NCBI GenBank assembly: GCA_030705675.1 | Contig: JAUZPZ010000003.1 | Location: 1 to 36,862 of the forward strand | Source of the DNA: Bacillota bacterium | GTDB lineage: Bacteria; Bacillota; Clostridia; RUG12999 | Direction of reading: 5' to 3' | Length of the DNA stretch: 36,862 bases | In this document: positions 16,894 to 27,009 of the stretch, piece after piece | How the letters are laid out: every line of letters begins with the position of its first letter | Position numbering within the stretch: the first letter of the stretch is position 1 | Notes under the pieces: generated by a model | The model's input: the letters and a program-made list of their open reading frames with translations, nothing else | Told to the model about the DNA's origin: nothing | The model's database searches: none | Translations under genes and position numbers: made by a program

Positions 16894-19847
16894 TATATTT
16901 CACCTCTTTCCTCCATTGCGCCGATAAGGCTGCGTAGCCTTATTTTTACGGCTCCTAAATTTGTAATTTCATCGATTTTTATTTGAGTATAAAATTTATT
17001 GGAACTTTCAAGAATTTCTCTTACTTCATCCGTTGTTATGGCGTCAACCCCACAGCCAAAGGAAACTAACTGCACCAGCTGTGTATCGCTATGTTCCGCC
17101 GCGTAGCGTGCCGCACGGTACAGGCGCGAATGGTAAGTCCATTGGTTAAGCACATGCACAGGCTGCGGATCCGCAAGGTGGCATACACTATCCTCGCTTA
17201 CAACAACAAAATCAAGAGAAAGGGCAAGTTTATCAATTCCATGCCCGATTTCCGGATCAATGTGATACGGGCGTCCCGCAAGAATCATTATGCGCTTATT
17301 ATGAGTGCGGGCATACTCAAGTGCCTTTTCCCCTTCAGTACGTACCTCATTCATATAGCTTTCATACTCGTCAAACCCGGCTTTTACGGCTTTTTTTATC
17401 TCTAAAGCGGATATGCTGTAAAATTTTCTAAGATATTTGTACAATTCTCTTGTAAGCTCTTTGCGGTTATTTACATTCAAGTACGGGTAAAGAAACTTTA
17501 CTTTGCCCAAGTTTTCCATATTTCCGTTTAATAACTCGGAGTAATAGGCAACGACCGGACAATTATAATGATTATCCCCTATGCCTTCATCCACGTTATA
17601 TGACAGGCACGGATAAAATATAGCCTCCACCCCTTGCTCGATTAATTCTTCAATGTGTCCGTGCATAATTTTTGCCGGATAACATGCCGTATCGGAGGGT
17701 ATTGAAAAATACCCTTTTTCATATATTCGGCGGCTGGATGGTCCGGACAAAACAACATCAAATCCAAGTTCGTTAAAAATGCCGTGCCAAAGCGGCGCAA
17801 GCTCATACATTCCAAGCGCCATGGGCAGACCAAGCTTTCCGCGCTTTGCCTGAGGGCTTCTTTTAAGAGAAAACAGCTTATTCCTCTTAAATTCATAAAG
17901 GTTAGGTAGCGGATCAGCGGCTTTTTTAATTCCAAGACCCTTTTCACACTGATTGCCCGAAACATATTTATTTCCGTCCGAAAATGTATTTATAGTAATG
18001 CGGCAATGATTTGTACAACCCTTGCACACAGTAAGTTTTGAATTGTGTATAAAATTCTCCAGTTCTTCCTTTTTAAGAATTGCGGAATTTGTAATGCGCA
18101 TAGATTGCAGCGCAGCACCGTAAGCTCCCATAAGTCCTGCTATTGTCGGGCGTATCACATTTCCTCCAAGCTCGATTTCAAAAGCGCGTAGCACGGCGTT
18201 GTTCAGAAAAGTTCCTCCCTGAACCACGATATTCTTTCCTAATTCGTCCGGCGAGCCGGCGCGAATTACTTTGTAAACGGCATTCTTTACTATACTTATA
18301 GAAAGTCCGGCGGAAATATCTCCTATTGTAGCACCGTCCTTCTGGGATTGCTTTACAGAAGAATTCATAAATACCGTACATCTGCTGCCAAGATTGACGG
18401 GTGCCTTAGAAGCAAGACCTTTTCGGGAAAATTCTTCTATTTCGCTGCCCAACGAACGCGCAAACGTTTCTATAAACGAGCCACAGCCGGAAGAACACGC
18501 CTCATTCAGCATAATGCTGTCAATTGCCCCGCCCCGTATTTTAAAACACTTTATATCCTGACCGCCAATATCCAGTATAAAATCCACATCCGGCCGGAAA
18601 AATTTTGCCGCCGTATAATGCGCAATAGTTTCAACAACCCCTATATCTATTCCAAACGCACTTTTTATAAGTTCCTCGCCATAACCCGTAACCGCGCTTC
18701 CACATATTTTTATTCTGTCCGCGCATAAATCATAAATCTTTACTAACTGTTCCCTCACAATTTCAACCGGATTACCTTTGTTTGAACTGTAATATGAGTA
18801 CAAAATTTCCATATTGTCAGAAATAAGCAGCAGCTTTGTGGTAGTGCTTCCGCAGTCGATACCGAGATAAGCCCTGCCCGAATATTTGCTTATATCAACC
18901 TTATTAACAGTAGCTTTTTCATGGCGAGTTATAAACTCGTCATATTCTTCCCTGTTTTTAAACAAAGGGGGCAAAGACGCGCCTTGTTTTACAAGAGATA
19001 CTGTGTTTATATTCCGCATAAGGTCTTCGTATTCTACAGCTTTTCCCGTTTTTTCCGCATAAAAAGCAGCCCCAAGAGCAACAGCAAAACGAGCGTACTC
19101 AGGGCATAAAGCGGTTTCGTCAGTAAGTTTTAAAGTATCTGTAAACCTGTCACGCAACCCTTTGCAGTAATATAACGGCCCACCCAAAAACATTACCTTA
19201 CTTTTAATCTTTCTTCCATGGGCAAGTCCCGCAATTGTCTGGTTTACAACAGCCTGATATATACTTGCGCAAATATCTTCCTTGCGTGCTCCCTGATTTA
19301 AAAGGGGCTGAATGTCTGTCTTTGCAAAGACCCCGCAGCGCGAAGCTATAGGGTAAAGCTTAGAGTAATTTTGGCTAAGCCTATCCATTTCATCCACGCT
19401 CACATTTAGCAGTGTCGCCATTTGGTCTATAAATGCACCGGTACCTCCCGCACATGAGCCGTTCATACGCTCGTCAATACCGCCACTCAGGAAAATGATC
19501 TTTGCGTCCTCTCCCCCAAGCTCTATAACCGTTCCCGTCTCAGGTTCAAGAAGCTTTACCACTTCTCCCGTAGCGTAAACCTCCTGAACAAAAGGGATGT
19601 TCAGCGTCTGAGCAAGACCAAGCCCGGCAGACCCCGAAATCGCTATAGAAAAGCTTTTCCCTTTTACAAGCTTGCCCATGTCCTTTAAAATTTCTATAAC
19701 TTTATTTTTTATCTGAGAGAAATGTCTTTCATAGCGTTCATATTTAATTTTATTATTTTCATCAAGAAGCACAACCTTTGCCGTAGTCGAGCCAATATCA
19801 ATACCTACGGATAAAGGATGTATATCTGCACTTTTTATTTGAACCAT
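16893..19847 (-). CDS. Acyl-CoA dehydratase activase: two BadF/BadG/HgdC ATPase domains plus DUF2229
   Basis: SVGIDIGSTTAKVVLLDE...NGSCAGGTGAFIDQMA and second AYLGIDCGSTTTKLLLI...NEACSSGCGSFIETFA, then a DUF2229-like region (GLPMALGMYELAPLWHGIFNELGFDVVLSGPSS). ATG 19847 with GGAGG RBS. Confidence 0.92.
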   Translation of the reverse strand: MVQIKSADIHPLSVGIDIGSTTAKVVLLDENNKIKYERYERHFSQIKNKVIEILKDMGKLVKGKSFSIAISGSAGLGLAQTLNIPFVQEVYATGEVVKLLEPETGTVIELGGEDAKIIFLSGGIDERMNGSCAGGTGAFIDQMATLLNVSVDEMDRLSQNYSKLYPIASRCGVFAKTDIQPLLNQGARKEDICASIYQAVVNQTIAGLAHGRKIKSKVMFLGGPLYYCKGLRDRFTDTLKLTDETALCPEYARFAVALGAAFYAEKTGKAVEYEDLMRNINTVSLVKQGASLPPLFKNREEYDEFITRHEKATVNKVDISKYSGRAYLGIDCGSTTTKLLLISDNMEILYSYYSSNKGNPVEIVREQLVKIYDLCADRIKICGSAVTGYGEELIKSAFGIDIGVVETIAHYTAAKFFRPDVDFILDIGGQDIKCFKIRGGAIDSIMLNEACSSGCGSFIETFARSLGSEIEEFSRKGLASKAPVNLGSRCTVFMNSSVKQSQKDGATIGDISAGLSISIVKNAVYKVIRAGSPDELGKNIVVQGGTFLNNAVLRAFEIELGGNVIRPTIAGLMGAYGAALQSMRITNSAILKKEELENFIHNSKLTVCKGCTNHCRITINTFSDGNKYVSGNQCEKGLGIKKAADPLPNLYEFKRNKLFSLKRSPQAKRGKLGLPMALGMYELAPLWHGIFNELGFDVVLSGPSSRRIYEKGYFSIPSDTACYPAKIMHGHIEELIEQGVEAIFYPCLSYNVDEGIGDNHYNCPVVAYYSELLNGNMENLGKVKFLYPYLNVNNRKELTRELYKYLRKFYSISALEIKKAVKAGFDEYESYMNEVRTEGEKALEYARTHNKRIMILAGRPYHIDPEIGHGIDKLALSLDFVVVSEDSVCHLADPQPVHVLNQWTYHSRLYRAARYAAEHSDTQLVQLVSFGCGVDAITTDEVREILESSNKFYTQIKIDEITNLGAVKIRLRSLIGAMEERGEI

Positions 19848-20029
19848 ATATTGAAAGCCTCCAAAGTATATATACAATAATATTATCACAAATATCGAAA
19901 AATGTCAACAAATCACCACTTCCAATTTCTTATATGAAATGTTCAACTGTCAATAATAAGTGACAATTGGACAGAATTTTTTTGATTCTTGCAGTCCGCA
20001 AAAAATTATGGCATAATAAACACAAGGCG

Positions 20030-20633
20030 GTGCGGTATTTATAGACAAATATGGTCGATTATTTTTATACGATAATCTGTTATTTCAATACTCAAATATA
20101 AGAACATACCAGATATGTGAACTGCTGTTAATAAATGGAGGCGAAATAGGAGAGCATATACAGGTATGTGCCGAAATACTTTATGTTGCTTCGGAAAACG
20201 CAAAAATATATAATGATGACGAGAAGTTTGAAATTTTCCGGTTACTTATAACGAACTTTATTCAAAGCTTATGTTTAGCAAAAGCATTGTAGAATCCTAT
20301 TTAAAACAAATTATTATATCTGTTTACCTTATCCAGTCCCTGCAGGGCAAAATATACGCCATTATTAAATATATAGATACTAACATTACAATTATAAAAG
20401 ATGTCGGATTAATTGCAAGGGATTTATCGTACAGTGAATTATTATTTGTCCCACTGCCTCAAAAAAAACTGGAGGACTATCAATAAAAGCATATATAATG
20501 AATGAAAATTTGGGGGAGGCTATGCGTATGCTGGGAAATCGGGAGTTAAGCGTCACCCGCATAGCTTTAAAACTGAACTTTGACTCACAAAATTTTTTTG
20601 TTTCGGTATTGAAATATAAGTCTTTAGGTGTTA
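20030..20633 (+). pseudogene. Degenerate AraC-family transcriptional regulator
   Basis: Fragments in different frames: GGAVFIDKYGRLFLYDNLLFQYS...; AIIKYIDTNITIIKDVGLIARDLSYSE (first HTH); EAMRMLGNRELSVTRIALKLNFDSQNFFVSVLKYKSLG (second HTH and recognition helix). Frameshifts and stops lie between them. Confidence 0.75.
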
Positions 20634-20683
20634 TAATTAAAATGTTTGTTAAATGGAAATTTTTTTACGGAGGAAATATACAA

Positions 20684-22069
20684 ATGAAACGAAAACCAAT
20701 ATATTTACTTATATTTTTAATAATTGCCACTCTGCTTTCTTCATGTGGCAACGATTTGGCAAAGGTGCTCAAATCCCCGCAGAGTTACGCTGACGAAAAC
20801 GGGTTTGTTATAGTGGACGCGACGCTCATACGCTATTGCGGCAATAAGTCAAGCGTCAAGATACCCGATTCAGTCACATCAATTTACGACAACGCTTTTT
20901 CAGGCTGTACTTTTATTAAAGATGTAACATTTCACGACAAAATTACCGCTATCGGAAGCGAAGCTTTCAGCGGATGCACGGCTCTTAAAGAAGTTACTAT
21001 GCCGGACGGGGTGATAACCCTCGGAGCGCGCGTTTTTGCCGGCTGTTCCTCCCTCAGGAAAATAAAGCTTCCCCAATATCTCATGAGCGTTCCTTACGGT
21101 ATGCTTATGAATTGCACCTCGCTCAAAAGCATTACTTTGCCTGACACTGTGACCTCAATAGGGGACGGAGCTTTTAACAATTGCCGTTCTCTCACAAAAA
21201 TTACTCTTCCCGGCAAAATAAACGAAGTTCCTTCCTACGCTTTTGCCGGATGCAGCGCTTTAAGCGAAGTAAATTTACCTAATGGTCTTACGGCAATAAA
21301 TGATTCTGCCTTTGATAATAACACCGCCATAAAAAAAATCACTATTCCCGAAAGCGTAAATTATATAGGAAGCGGAGCCTTTGCGTATTGCAACAATCTT
21401 GAAAACCCAACCCTGCCCGCAAATCTTGTATATTTGGGTGAATCTGCCTTCTTCGGCTGTGAAAGCATAACCGGGATTTCTTTGCCCCGTAACATAGACA
21501 GCCTTCGCAAAGAGGTTTTCAGCATGTGCACCTCACTGTCAAACGTAGAATTTTCTTCAAAACTGCTTTCTATTGACCAAAAGGCTTTTTACAATTGTAA
21601 ATCCCTTGAAACCGTCCAGCTCCCCATTTCTCTTACAAAAATAGGAGCCTCCGCTTTTGAGAGCAGCGGAATAAGGGAAATTACACTACCCGCCGCCGTT
21701 GTAAGTATCGAAAAGGCCGCTTTCAGCGACTGTGCAAACCTTGAAAAGATTACTCTTTCTGACTCTCTTATATCTCTCGGTCAGTTTGCGTTTTCCGGAT
21801 GCGTCAGTCTTCGGAGCATTATAATTCCTTATGGCGTTACCGAACTCAGCTCCGGTCTTTTTAACAACTGCTCATCTTTGTCAGACCTGTTTCTCCCGGC
21901 AGAAATAGTAAAAGCCGGTAAAGGTGTTTTTGAAGGCACAAGCAGTCTTATATATGTAAATTATGCGGGGTCATCCTTGCAATGGGAAGCGATAAAAAAA
22001 GACGACGAATTTATGAGCGACGAAACAAGCGCTAAATTAAAATTTATTTACGGCAGTAAGCCCCAGTAA
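20684..22069 (+). CDS. BspA-like leucine-rich-repeat (LRR_5) lipoprotein
   Basis: MKRKPIYLLIFLIIATLLSSCG lipobox, then repeats of the SVTSIGDGAFNNCRSLTKITLP type. GGAGG RBS before ATG 20684. Confidence 0.92.
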   Translation: MKRKPIYLLIFLIIATLLSSCGNDLAKVLKSPQSYADENGFVIVDATLIRYCGNKSSVKIPDSVTSIYDNAFSGCTFIKDVTFHDKITAIGSEAFSGCTALKEVTMPDGVITLGARVFAGCSSLRKIKLPQYLMSVPYGMLMNCTSLKSITLPDTVTSIGDGAFNNCRSLTKITLPGKINEVPSYAFAGCSALSEVNLPNGLTAINDSAFDNNTAIKKITIPESVNYIGSGAFAYCNNLENPTLPANLVYLGESAFFGCESITGISLPRNIDSLRKEVFSMCTSLSNVEFSSKLLSIDQKAFYNCKSLETVQLPISLTKIGASAFESSGIREITLPAAVVSIEKAAFSDCANLEKITLSDSLISLGQFAFSGCVSLRSIIIPYGVTELSSGLFNNCSSLSDLFLPAEIVKAGKGVFEGTSSLIYVNYAGSSLQWEAIKKDDEFMSDETSAKLKFIYGSKPQ

Positions 22070-22402
22070 ACCAGCAAAATTGCAATAATATGGGGTGCTC
22101 GAACGAGCGCGCCATATCTATTTATTTTTATTAAATTTGAAAAAAGCGGGGCATATTTTCTATACGGGAAATACCTCGCTCATTTGTAAATATAAATTTA
22201 TCATATTTAATATTATATCTTCAATATATCTAAGTTTATTCCCTTTCTTTCAAAAATTCCGAATACATTCTATTAATTTTCCTGTATTTTATCTTCATAA
22301 AAATAAATTATTTTTTGAATATTAATTTTTAATCCGGCAATAATATGAGTGACCTCATAAATACACTTAAAAGGCTATTGCCTTTTAAACCCCCTTTTTC
22401 AA

Positions 22403-22443
22403 AAAAGGAACAGAGCAGTCCCCCTTCTCTGTTCCTTTTTTAT
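22403..22443. terminator. Bidirectional intrinsic terminator downstream of the LRR gene
   Basis: AAAAAAGGAACAGAG-cagtcccccttCTCTGTTCCTTTTTT. Confidence 0.85.
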
Positions 22444-22508
22444 TTGTTTAAGCAACACTGATCGTATCCTTTTTTTCAATATTAAAAATAAGCGGCGCGC
22501 CGTGGAAA

Positions 22509-22543
22509 GAAACTCCCATGGCAGATATTGCCATGGGAGTTTC
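22509..22543 (-). terminator. Hairpin terminator of the secreted glycosidase-like gene
   Basis: Perfect 15-bp stem GAAACTCCCATGGCA/TGCCATGGGAGTTTC followed on the minus strand by TTTCTTTCC. Confidence 0.65.
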
Positions 22544-22594
22544 TTGCAATTTCTATTTTTGGGCGAAATAATCAAAAGCAATATTGCTACTACA

Positions 22595-25500
22595 TTATCT
22601 TATTCCGTAAGCGTCCTGTGCCAGATCCTTAACCCAGGTATAATTGTAAACACTTGCCGGATTTTCTCCCACAAGGATAAGACCTGGATCAAGCCAATAA
22701 ACCTTTTTATCAAGAGCGACTGCAATATCACGCAAAGGCACAAATACCCTGCCGTTTATAAGTACGGCCCCTGATTCAAGTGCTGATTTCGTTCCGTTTA
22801 TGGTCATGTAGTTTTTCCCTACACCAATTTCAACTGTTTTGCTTCCTTTTTTTATAGAAGCGGTACTTGTGCTGTCATTCCACGAAACCCCGGCGTTAAA
22901 CGCCTCCGACAAAAAGCGTATGGGAATCATAGTTTTGTTATTTATAACTTGCGGTACAATTTGCGAATTTGCATCGACCTGCGTCTGTTTTCCCTTCACA
23001 AATGCCTCGCTGCTTCCCACAGCCATAATTACCGTTTGATTATACTCGTTCGCCTTTATCTGATTTACAGTTACAGGCTCATCCTGCGGAGTAGTATCAT
23101 TTGCTGTGGTTTCGGTGTAACGGTAAGCATATCTGCCTACTGGAGCCGTATCGCCGTTATTATAGAAGTCCATTATATCCCCGTCATTTTGGCAGTTATC
23201 ATTCCACTTAAACTCAATATCAACAAGCTTATTATCAAGCCCAAGATATTCTCTGGGAATTTGTATCATCATTTCGTTCCCGTTTACAGTATATGTAACT
23301 GCTCCCACGTTACTCCAGTTCCAGCCATTATCACTGTATTCAAGTGTAGCGCTCGTTGAAGAAGATGGATTTATACGGTTTACAACAAAGTCATAACCTT
23401 CCCAGCCCGTTGCATATGTACGGTCAGTATTTATATACAAGCGCATCCATCCCGGATCCGTATAAGGAGTAATGTTATTTGTGGTTTTTACATAGAAATA
23501 CAGATTATTCGCATCCCTTGCAACCTTTGAAAGAACTATATCATTTCTTCCTGTATTATTATTATAAAGCTGCTGTCTGCCCATAGAATAGTAGTTACGA
23601 ACTTCCGTGCCACCTTTATATCCGTAGAAGTTGGGACCTACATCACTCCACTGACTAAAGCCGTTCGATAAATTTATCGTCTTTTCCACACTTGCCACGG
23701 GCGTCTGATTTACACCTTTGAACTGACGTATATACTTTGTCATAAGATAATAATAGTTATCTTTAAAGTCCCCTTTTGTAGGCTCAATATCACGGCTGTA
23801 TTCGTCGCGGTACTGGTCTGGGAATGCACCTGCAATTCCTTGCCATGTGGTATAATGAGTTACTTGCCATTCGTTCCAGCCTGTTATAAATACCATCTTG
23901 GGGTTAAGCTCAAGAGCCCTTGACCACTGTTCCTGGAAATTATATCCATAATACTTTGAGTCATCACTGAGAAGGCTGAATCTGTCATTATAGGTAAAGC
24001 TTCTCCCGTACACCCCTTCGCCGTTCATAGCGGTAAGTCCATTGTCATTGCTGTTCTGTGCAACACCTACAGAGACGCATTCATAGTCAAATTTATTGTT
24101 TGTAAGCGGAGTAAATCCGTGCTGAGGATACACCTCAAGCCATGGCCACATTGGATTCCTTGTCGGGCCGTTTCTATACGACGCTTGAGCCGGACGGAAG
24201 GTAAAGAAGTTACTAATTGTGCTGTTGAGCGCGTTTATATCGCTATATCCCGTATCATTACCAAGTGTGTCAGGGCAGCCCATAATAACAGGCTTGCCGT
24301 CCCAGTAATACCATGTGTCACTGTAAAGACCCGTACCATACATCGACTGATAGATCCTTCTTAAATCCATATTTGTGGCATCATTTGCGGTAAACGGAAG
24401 TATAAATGACATCTGAGGAGTCTTTATGCCGCTTTGGCGCATAGAATGAAGTACCCCGCCCAGCGTCATATATCCACCGGTCCATGTAAGGGACGAGTTT
24501 GTTGCGTCAAAGAAAAGAGCATCCACGCCTGCCGCCGAGAGCAGTTCCATTTGTTTACGCATTACCCAAGCGTCAAGTCCGTGGTAATAGCCGTAAATAG
24601 ATTGGTTCCACATATGTATTCCGGTTCCCCAGCTACCTGCGCCGTTATCCCACGTCCAGGCATTTTTTATATCCGCTTCCGTACCTCCTGGATGTGTACG
24701 AAGGTATTCTTTAAGCGTTTCTTCATTATTAAATACACCTTGGGTGTCCAGTAGCGTGGGTTGAGCGTGCCACGTCCAATAAAACATTCCTACTTGCTTA
24801 TCTTCATCCTTTGCGCCTACGGTTTCATAGCCCGGAAGCTTCCTGCCCATCATATCCGTAGCAGACCATGTGTCGCTGTAATCCTGTGTAAGGCTGCTAT
24901 CCGCGACGGGGGTAAAATTTGTAAGCCTGTCGTTATAATATGAGGTTCCGACAGATGTTGTTGAAAACTGGAACCAGTCAACAGAATAGTAGCATCCGTC
25001 AAACACAAGGTAAACATCATGAGTGCCGGTTACATTTGCGCTTATATTGCACGGAATTGTAATCCATGTTGGATCCTGCGTTGTATATTCAAAATAGATC
25101 TCGGCAATTTTTGTACCTTGTTCAGGATCATCAAGCATTACATGGATTTCCCCTGTATCTCCGCTTGAGCACTTATAAGGGTTTACCCTCATATTTATTC
25201 CTTGAGGGGTTGTTGCTCCAAACGCCACATCCGCGTACGCGGTGGCCGTATTTGCGCTGCTAACATATATTGATGTGGTGTTATTAGTAATGTTTTGGCT
25301 TTTCTTATCATAGCTTTCAGCCTGAATAAGGCTGTAAGCGTCGCGTGGATTATGTACGACCCCGCTTACATTTAAAATTTCCATTGTTTTTATATTCGCC
25401 TCAAAACTTTGGTTGTCATATTCAGTGCCATTTATGTAAATATTGCTTGTCACGCCACTGTAAACACCATCAGTACTTTTCCAAACGCCCACCTGCTGTA

Positions 25501-25906
25501 CAGGGTTGGAAAATACCGCGAGAAAAGCCCCGGTATAAGTATACTCCGGTATAGCTACCCCTAACTCTTGATTGTCTTTAAAATTCGTAAAACAATTACT
25601 TGCTATTGCCGTGGACTGCAAGGTGCTTGCATAGCTGCCCTGCCACTGATATATAGACAGGGTAAGAGAGCCCACGTTATCGCCGTAACTTGGACATATT
25701 GCACTGTAATACTTAAGCAGTTTGTTGGTTGTAAAATATTGCGCCAAAACATTTCCCGTCGTAAGCATAACTGCCGAATGAGAAGTATATCCTCCAAAAT
25801 GTGTTTTGTTACTAACCAACGGTATTGTCACGTTTGCAGATGCCATCGTTGAATATGAAACAAGCATCGTCAAAATAAGAATAGTTGCAATGATTTTACT
25901 TTTCAT
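22595..25906 (-). CDS. Secreted multidomain putative glycoside hydrolase: CBM6-like, TIM-barrel-like (GH71/GH99-like?), DOMON/CBM9-like and copper-amine-oxidase-N-like C-terminal domain
   Basis: Signal peptide MKSKIIATILILTMLVSYSTMASA; GTHDVYLVFDGCYYSVDWFQF (CBM6-like end); QVGMFYWTWHAQ...AAGVDALFFDATN...FITGWNEWQ; YDFVVNRI (DOMON-like); MIPIRFLSEAFNAGVSWND...VFVPLRDIAVALDKKVYW (Cu_amine_oxidN1-like). Confidence 0.75.
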   Translation of the reverse strand: MKSKIIATILILTMLVSYSTMASANVTIPLVSNKTHFGGYTSHSAVMLTTGNVLAQYFTTNKLLKYYSAICPSYGDNVGSLTLSIYQWQGSYASTLQSTAIASNCFTNFKDNQELGVAIPEYTYTGAFLAVFSNPVQQVGVWKSTDGVYSGVTSNIYINGTEYDNQSFEANIKTMEILNVSGVVHNPRDAYSLIQAESYDKKSQNITNNTTSIYVSSANTATAYADVAFGATTPQGINMRVNPYKCSSGDTGEIHVMLDDPEQGTKIAEIYFEYTTQDPTWITIPCNISANVTGTHDVYLVFDGCYYSVDWFQFSTTSVGTSYYNDRLTNFTPVADSSLTQDYSDTWSATDMMGRKLPGYETVGAKDEDKQVGMFYWTWHAQPTLLDTQGVFNNEETLKEYLRTHPGGTEADIKNAWTWDNGAGSWGTGIHMWNQSIYGYYHGLDAWVMRKQMELLSAAGVDALFFDATNSSLTWTGGYMTLGGVLHSMRQSGIKTPQMSFILPFTANDATNMDLRRIYQSMYGTGLYSDTWYYWDGKPVIMGCPDTLGNDTGYSDINALNSTISNFFTFRPAQASYRNGPTRNPMWPWLEVYPQHGFTPLTNNKFDYECVSVGVAQNSNDNGLTAMNGEGVYGRSFTYNDRFSLLSDDSKYYGYNFQEQWSRALELNPKMVFITGWNEWQVTHYTTWQGIAGAFPDQYRDEYSRDIEPTKGDFKDNYYYLMTKYIRQFKGVNQTPVASVEKTINLSNGFSQWSDVGPNFYGYKGGTEVRNYYSMGRQQLYNNNTGRNDIVLSKVARDANNLYFYVKTTNNITPYTDPGWMRLYINTDRTYATGWEGYDFVVNRINPSSSTSATLEYSDNGWNWSNVGAVTYTVNGNEMMIQIPREYLGLDNKLVDIEFKWNDNCQNDGDIMDFYNNGDTAPVGRYAYRYTETTANDTTPQDEPVTVNQIKANEYNQTVIMAVGSSEAFVKGKQTQVDANSQIVPQVINNKTMIPIRFLSEAFNAGVSWNDSTSTASIKKGSKTVEIGVGKNYMTINGTKSALESGAVLINGRVFVPLRDIAVALDKKVYWLDPGLILVGENPASVYNYTWVKDLAQDAYGIR

Positions 25907-26447
25907 TTCGTTCTCCTTAAAAATTTACCGGGCAAAAACATGTTATTCTGCACGCTAAAGCGGCATTTTTGCAAAGAATAGTTTTTACCAAACAGCAATA
26001 AATTTTATTATTTATTTTTTATTATACTCTTTTTATTTTATTATACATTATTTTATAACTCTTGTAAACCCTTTTCTTTAATTTTCCTGTGGTGCTTTTG
26101 CTGATTTTGTGGTATCTTTTTTGTTAATTTTAACCATAATCTGTATTTTTAATAAAAATATCTGTATGTATACGGGAAAATGTTACTGGGAAAATATCCC
26201 AGTATATTTTGGCATAATATTACTTGATTTTACAGTTTTATTGTGATAAAATAAATGAAAATATTTTATGGGGGGATAATTAACGCCTATTTTGACACAT
26301 ATAACTATAATACGTATGAGAAGGCGATAATGCTACTTGTATATACCTATTATAAGTGTTATATAAACCATATTTAAAGCAGCACCCACAATCGTTTCGC
26401 AAGATTTGTCAAAATATAAATATTTTGTTAACTTTTGGCATTTTAAG

Positions 26448-26476
26448 TTGACAGAGAGAAATAATCGTTATATAAT
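26448..26476 (+). promoter_or_regulatory. Consensus sigma-A promoter in a large intergenic region
   Basis: TTGACA - 17 nt - TATAAT. Confidence 0.75.
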
Positions 26477-26942
26477 ATAATAGAAGATGTGTGTGATATG
26501 AATAATCTTCCTGTACCGTTAAACGGTCAGCCGAATTTTATAAAATATTTTTCTGCATTCATAATACATTTTTATTCGGGTTTCGCTATAATATGACTTT
26601 TTATAAAGCGGAATATAAGATTTTCCGTAATTGAAACGGTCGCAGAATATTGCGGCTTTACGGTTTTTAATATAGGACAACCCTCAATCATCAAAGCCAC
26701 GAAACTTCCGGCTTTGCATTTTCACTGTAAAACCATATTAATACTTTTGTTTTTGGAAAGGCTTATGTTTAATAAAATAAAAAAAATTGCAGACTATAAT
26801 TCTGTAATTAATTTTAAAAAGTTGCTCTGTTGACAATGAAATGGCAAATAAATTAATTTACAAGAAGCGGGGCATACTGTTATGCCACAAAAGAATAATT
26901 TTGACAAAACAATTAAATTTTTAAGAATTTGATTTAACAATG

Positions 26943-26973
26943 ACTTGTCACCATATACGCAAGTCTTGTTTTT
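26943..26973 (+). terminator. Short terminator/attenuator-like hairpin just before the CNNM-family gene
   Basis: GACTTG-tcaccatatacg-CAAGTC followed by TTGTTTTTA. Confidence 0.5.
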
Positions 26974-27009
26974 ATGCTCTTTAAAGGTTTTATTAAGGAG
27001 AATTCAAAT

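Noticed and set aside
20498-20683. N-terminal extension of the LRR protein ORF
   Set aside because: This part is the AraC pseudogene tail; the signal peptide/lipobox and GGAGG RBS place the real start at 20684.
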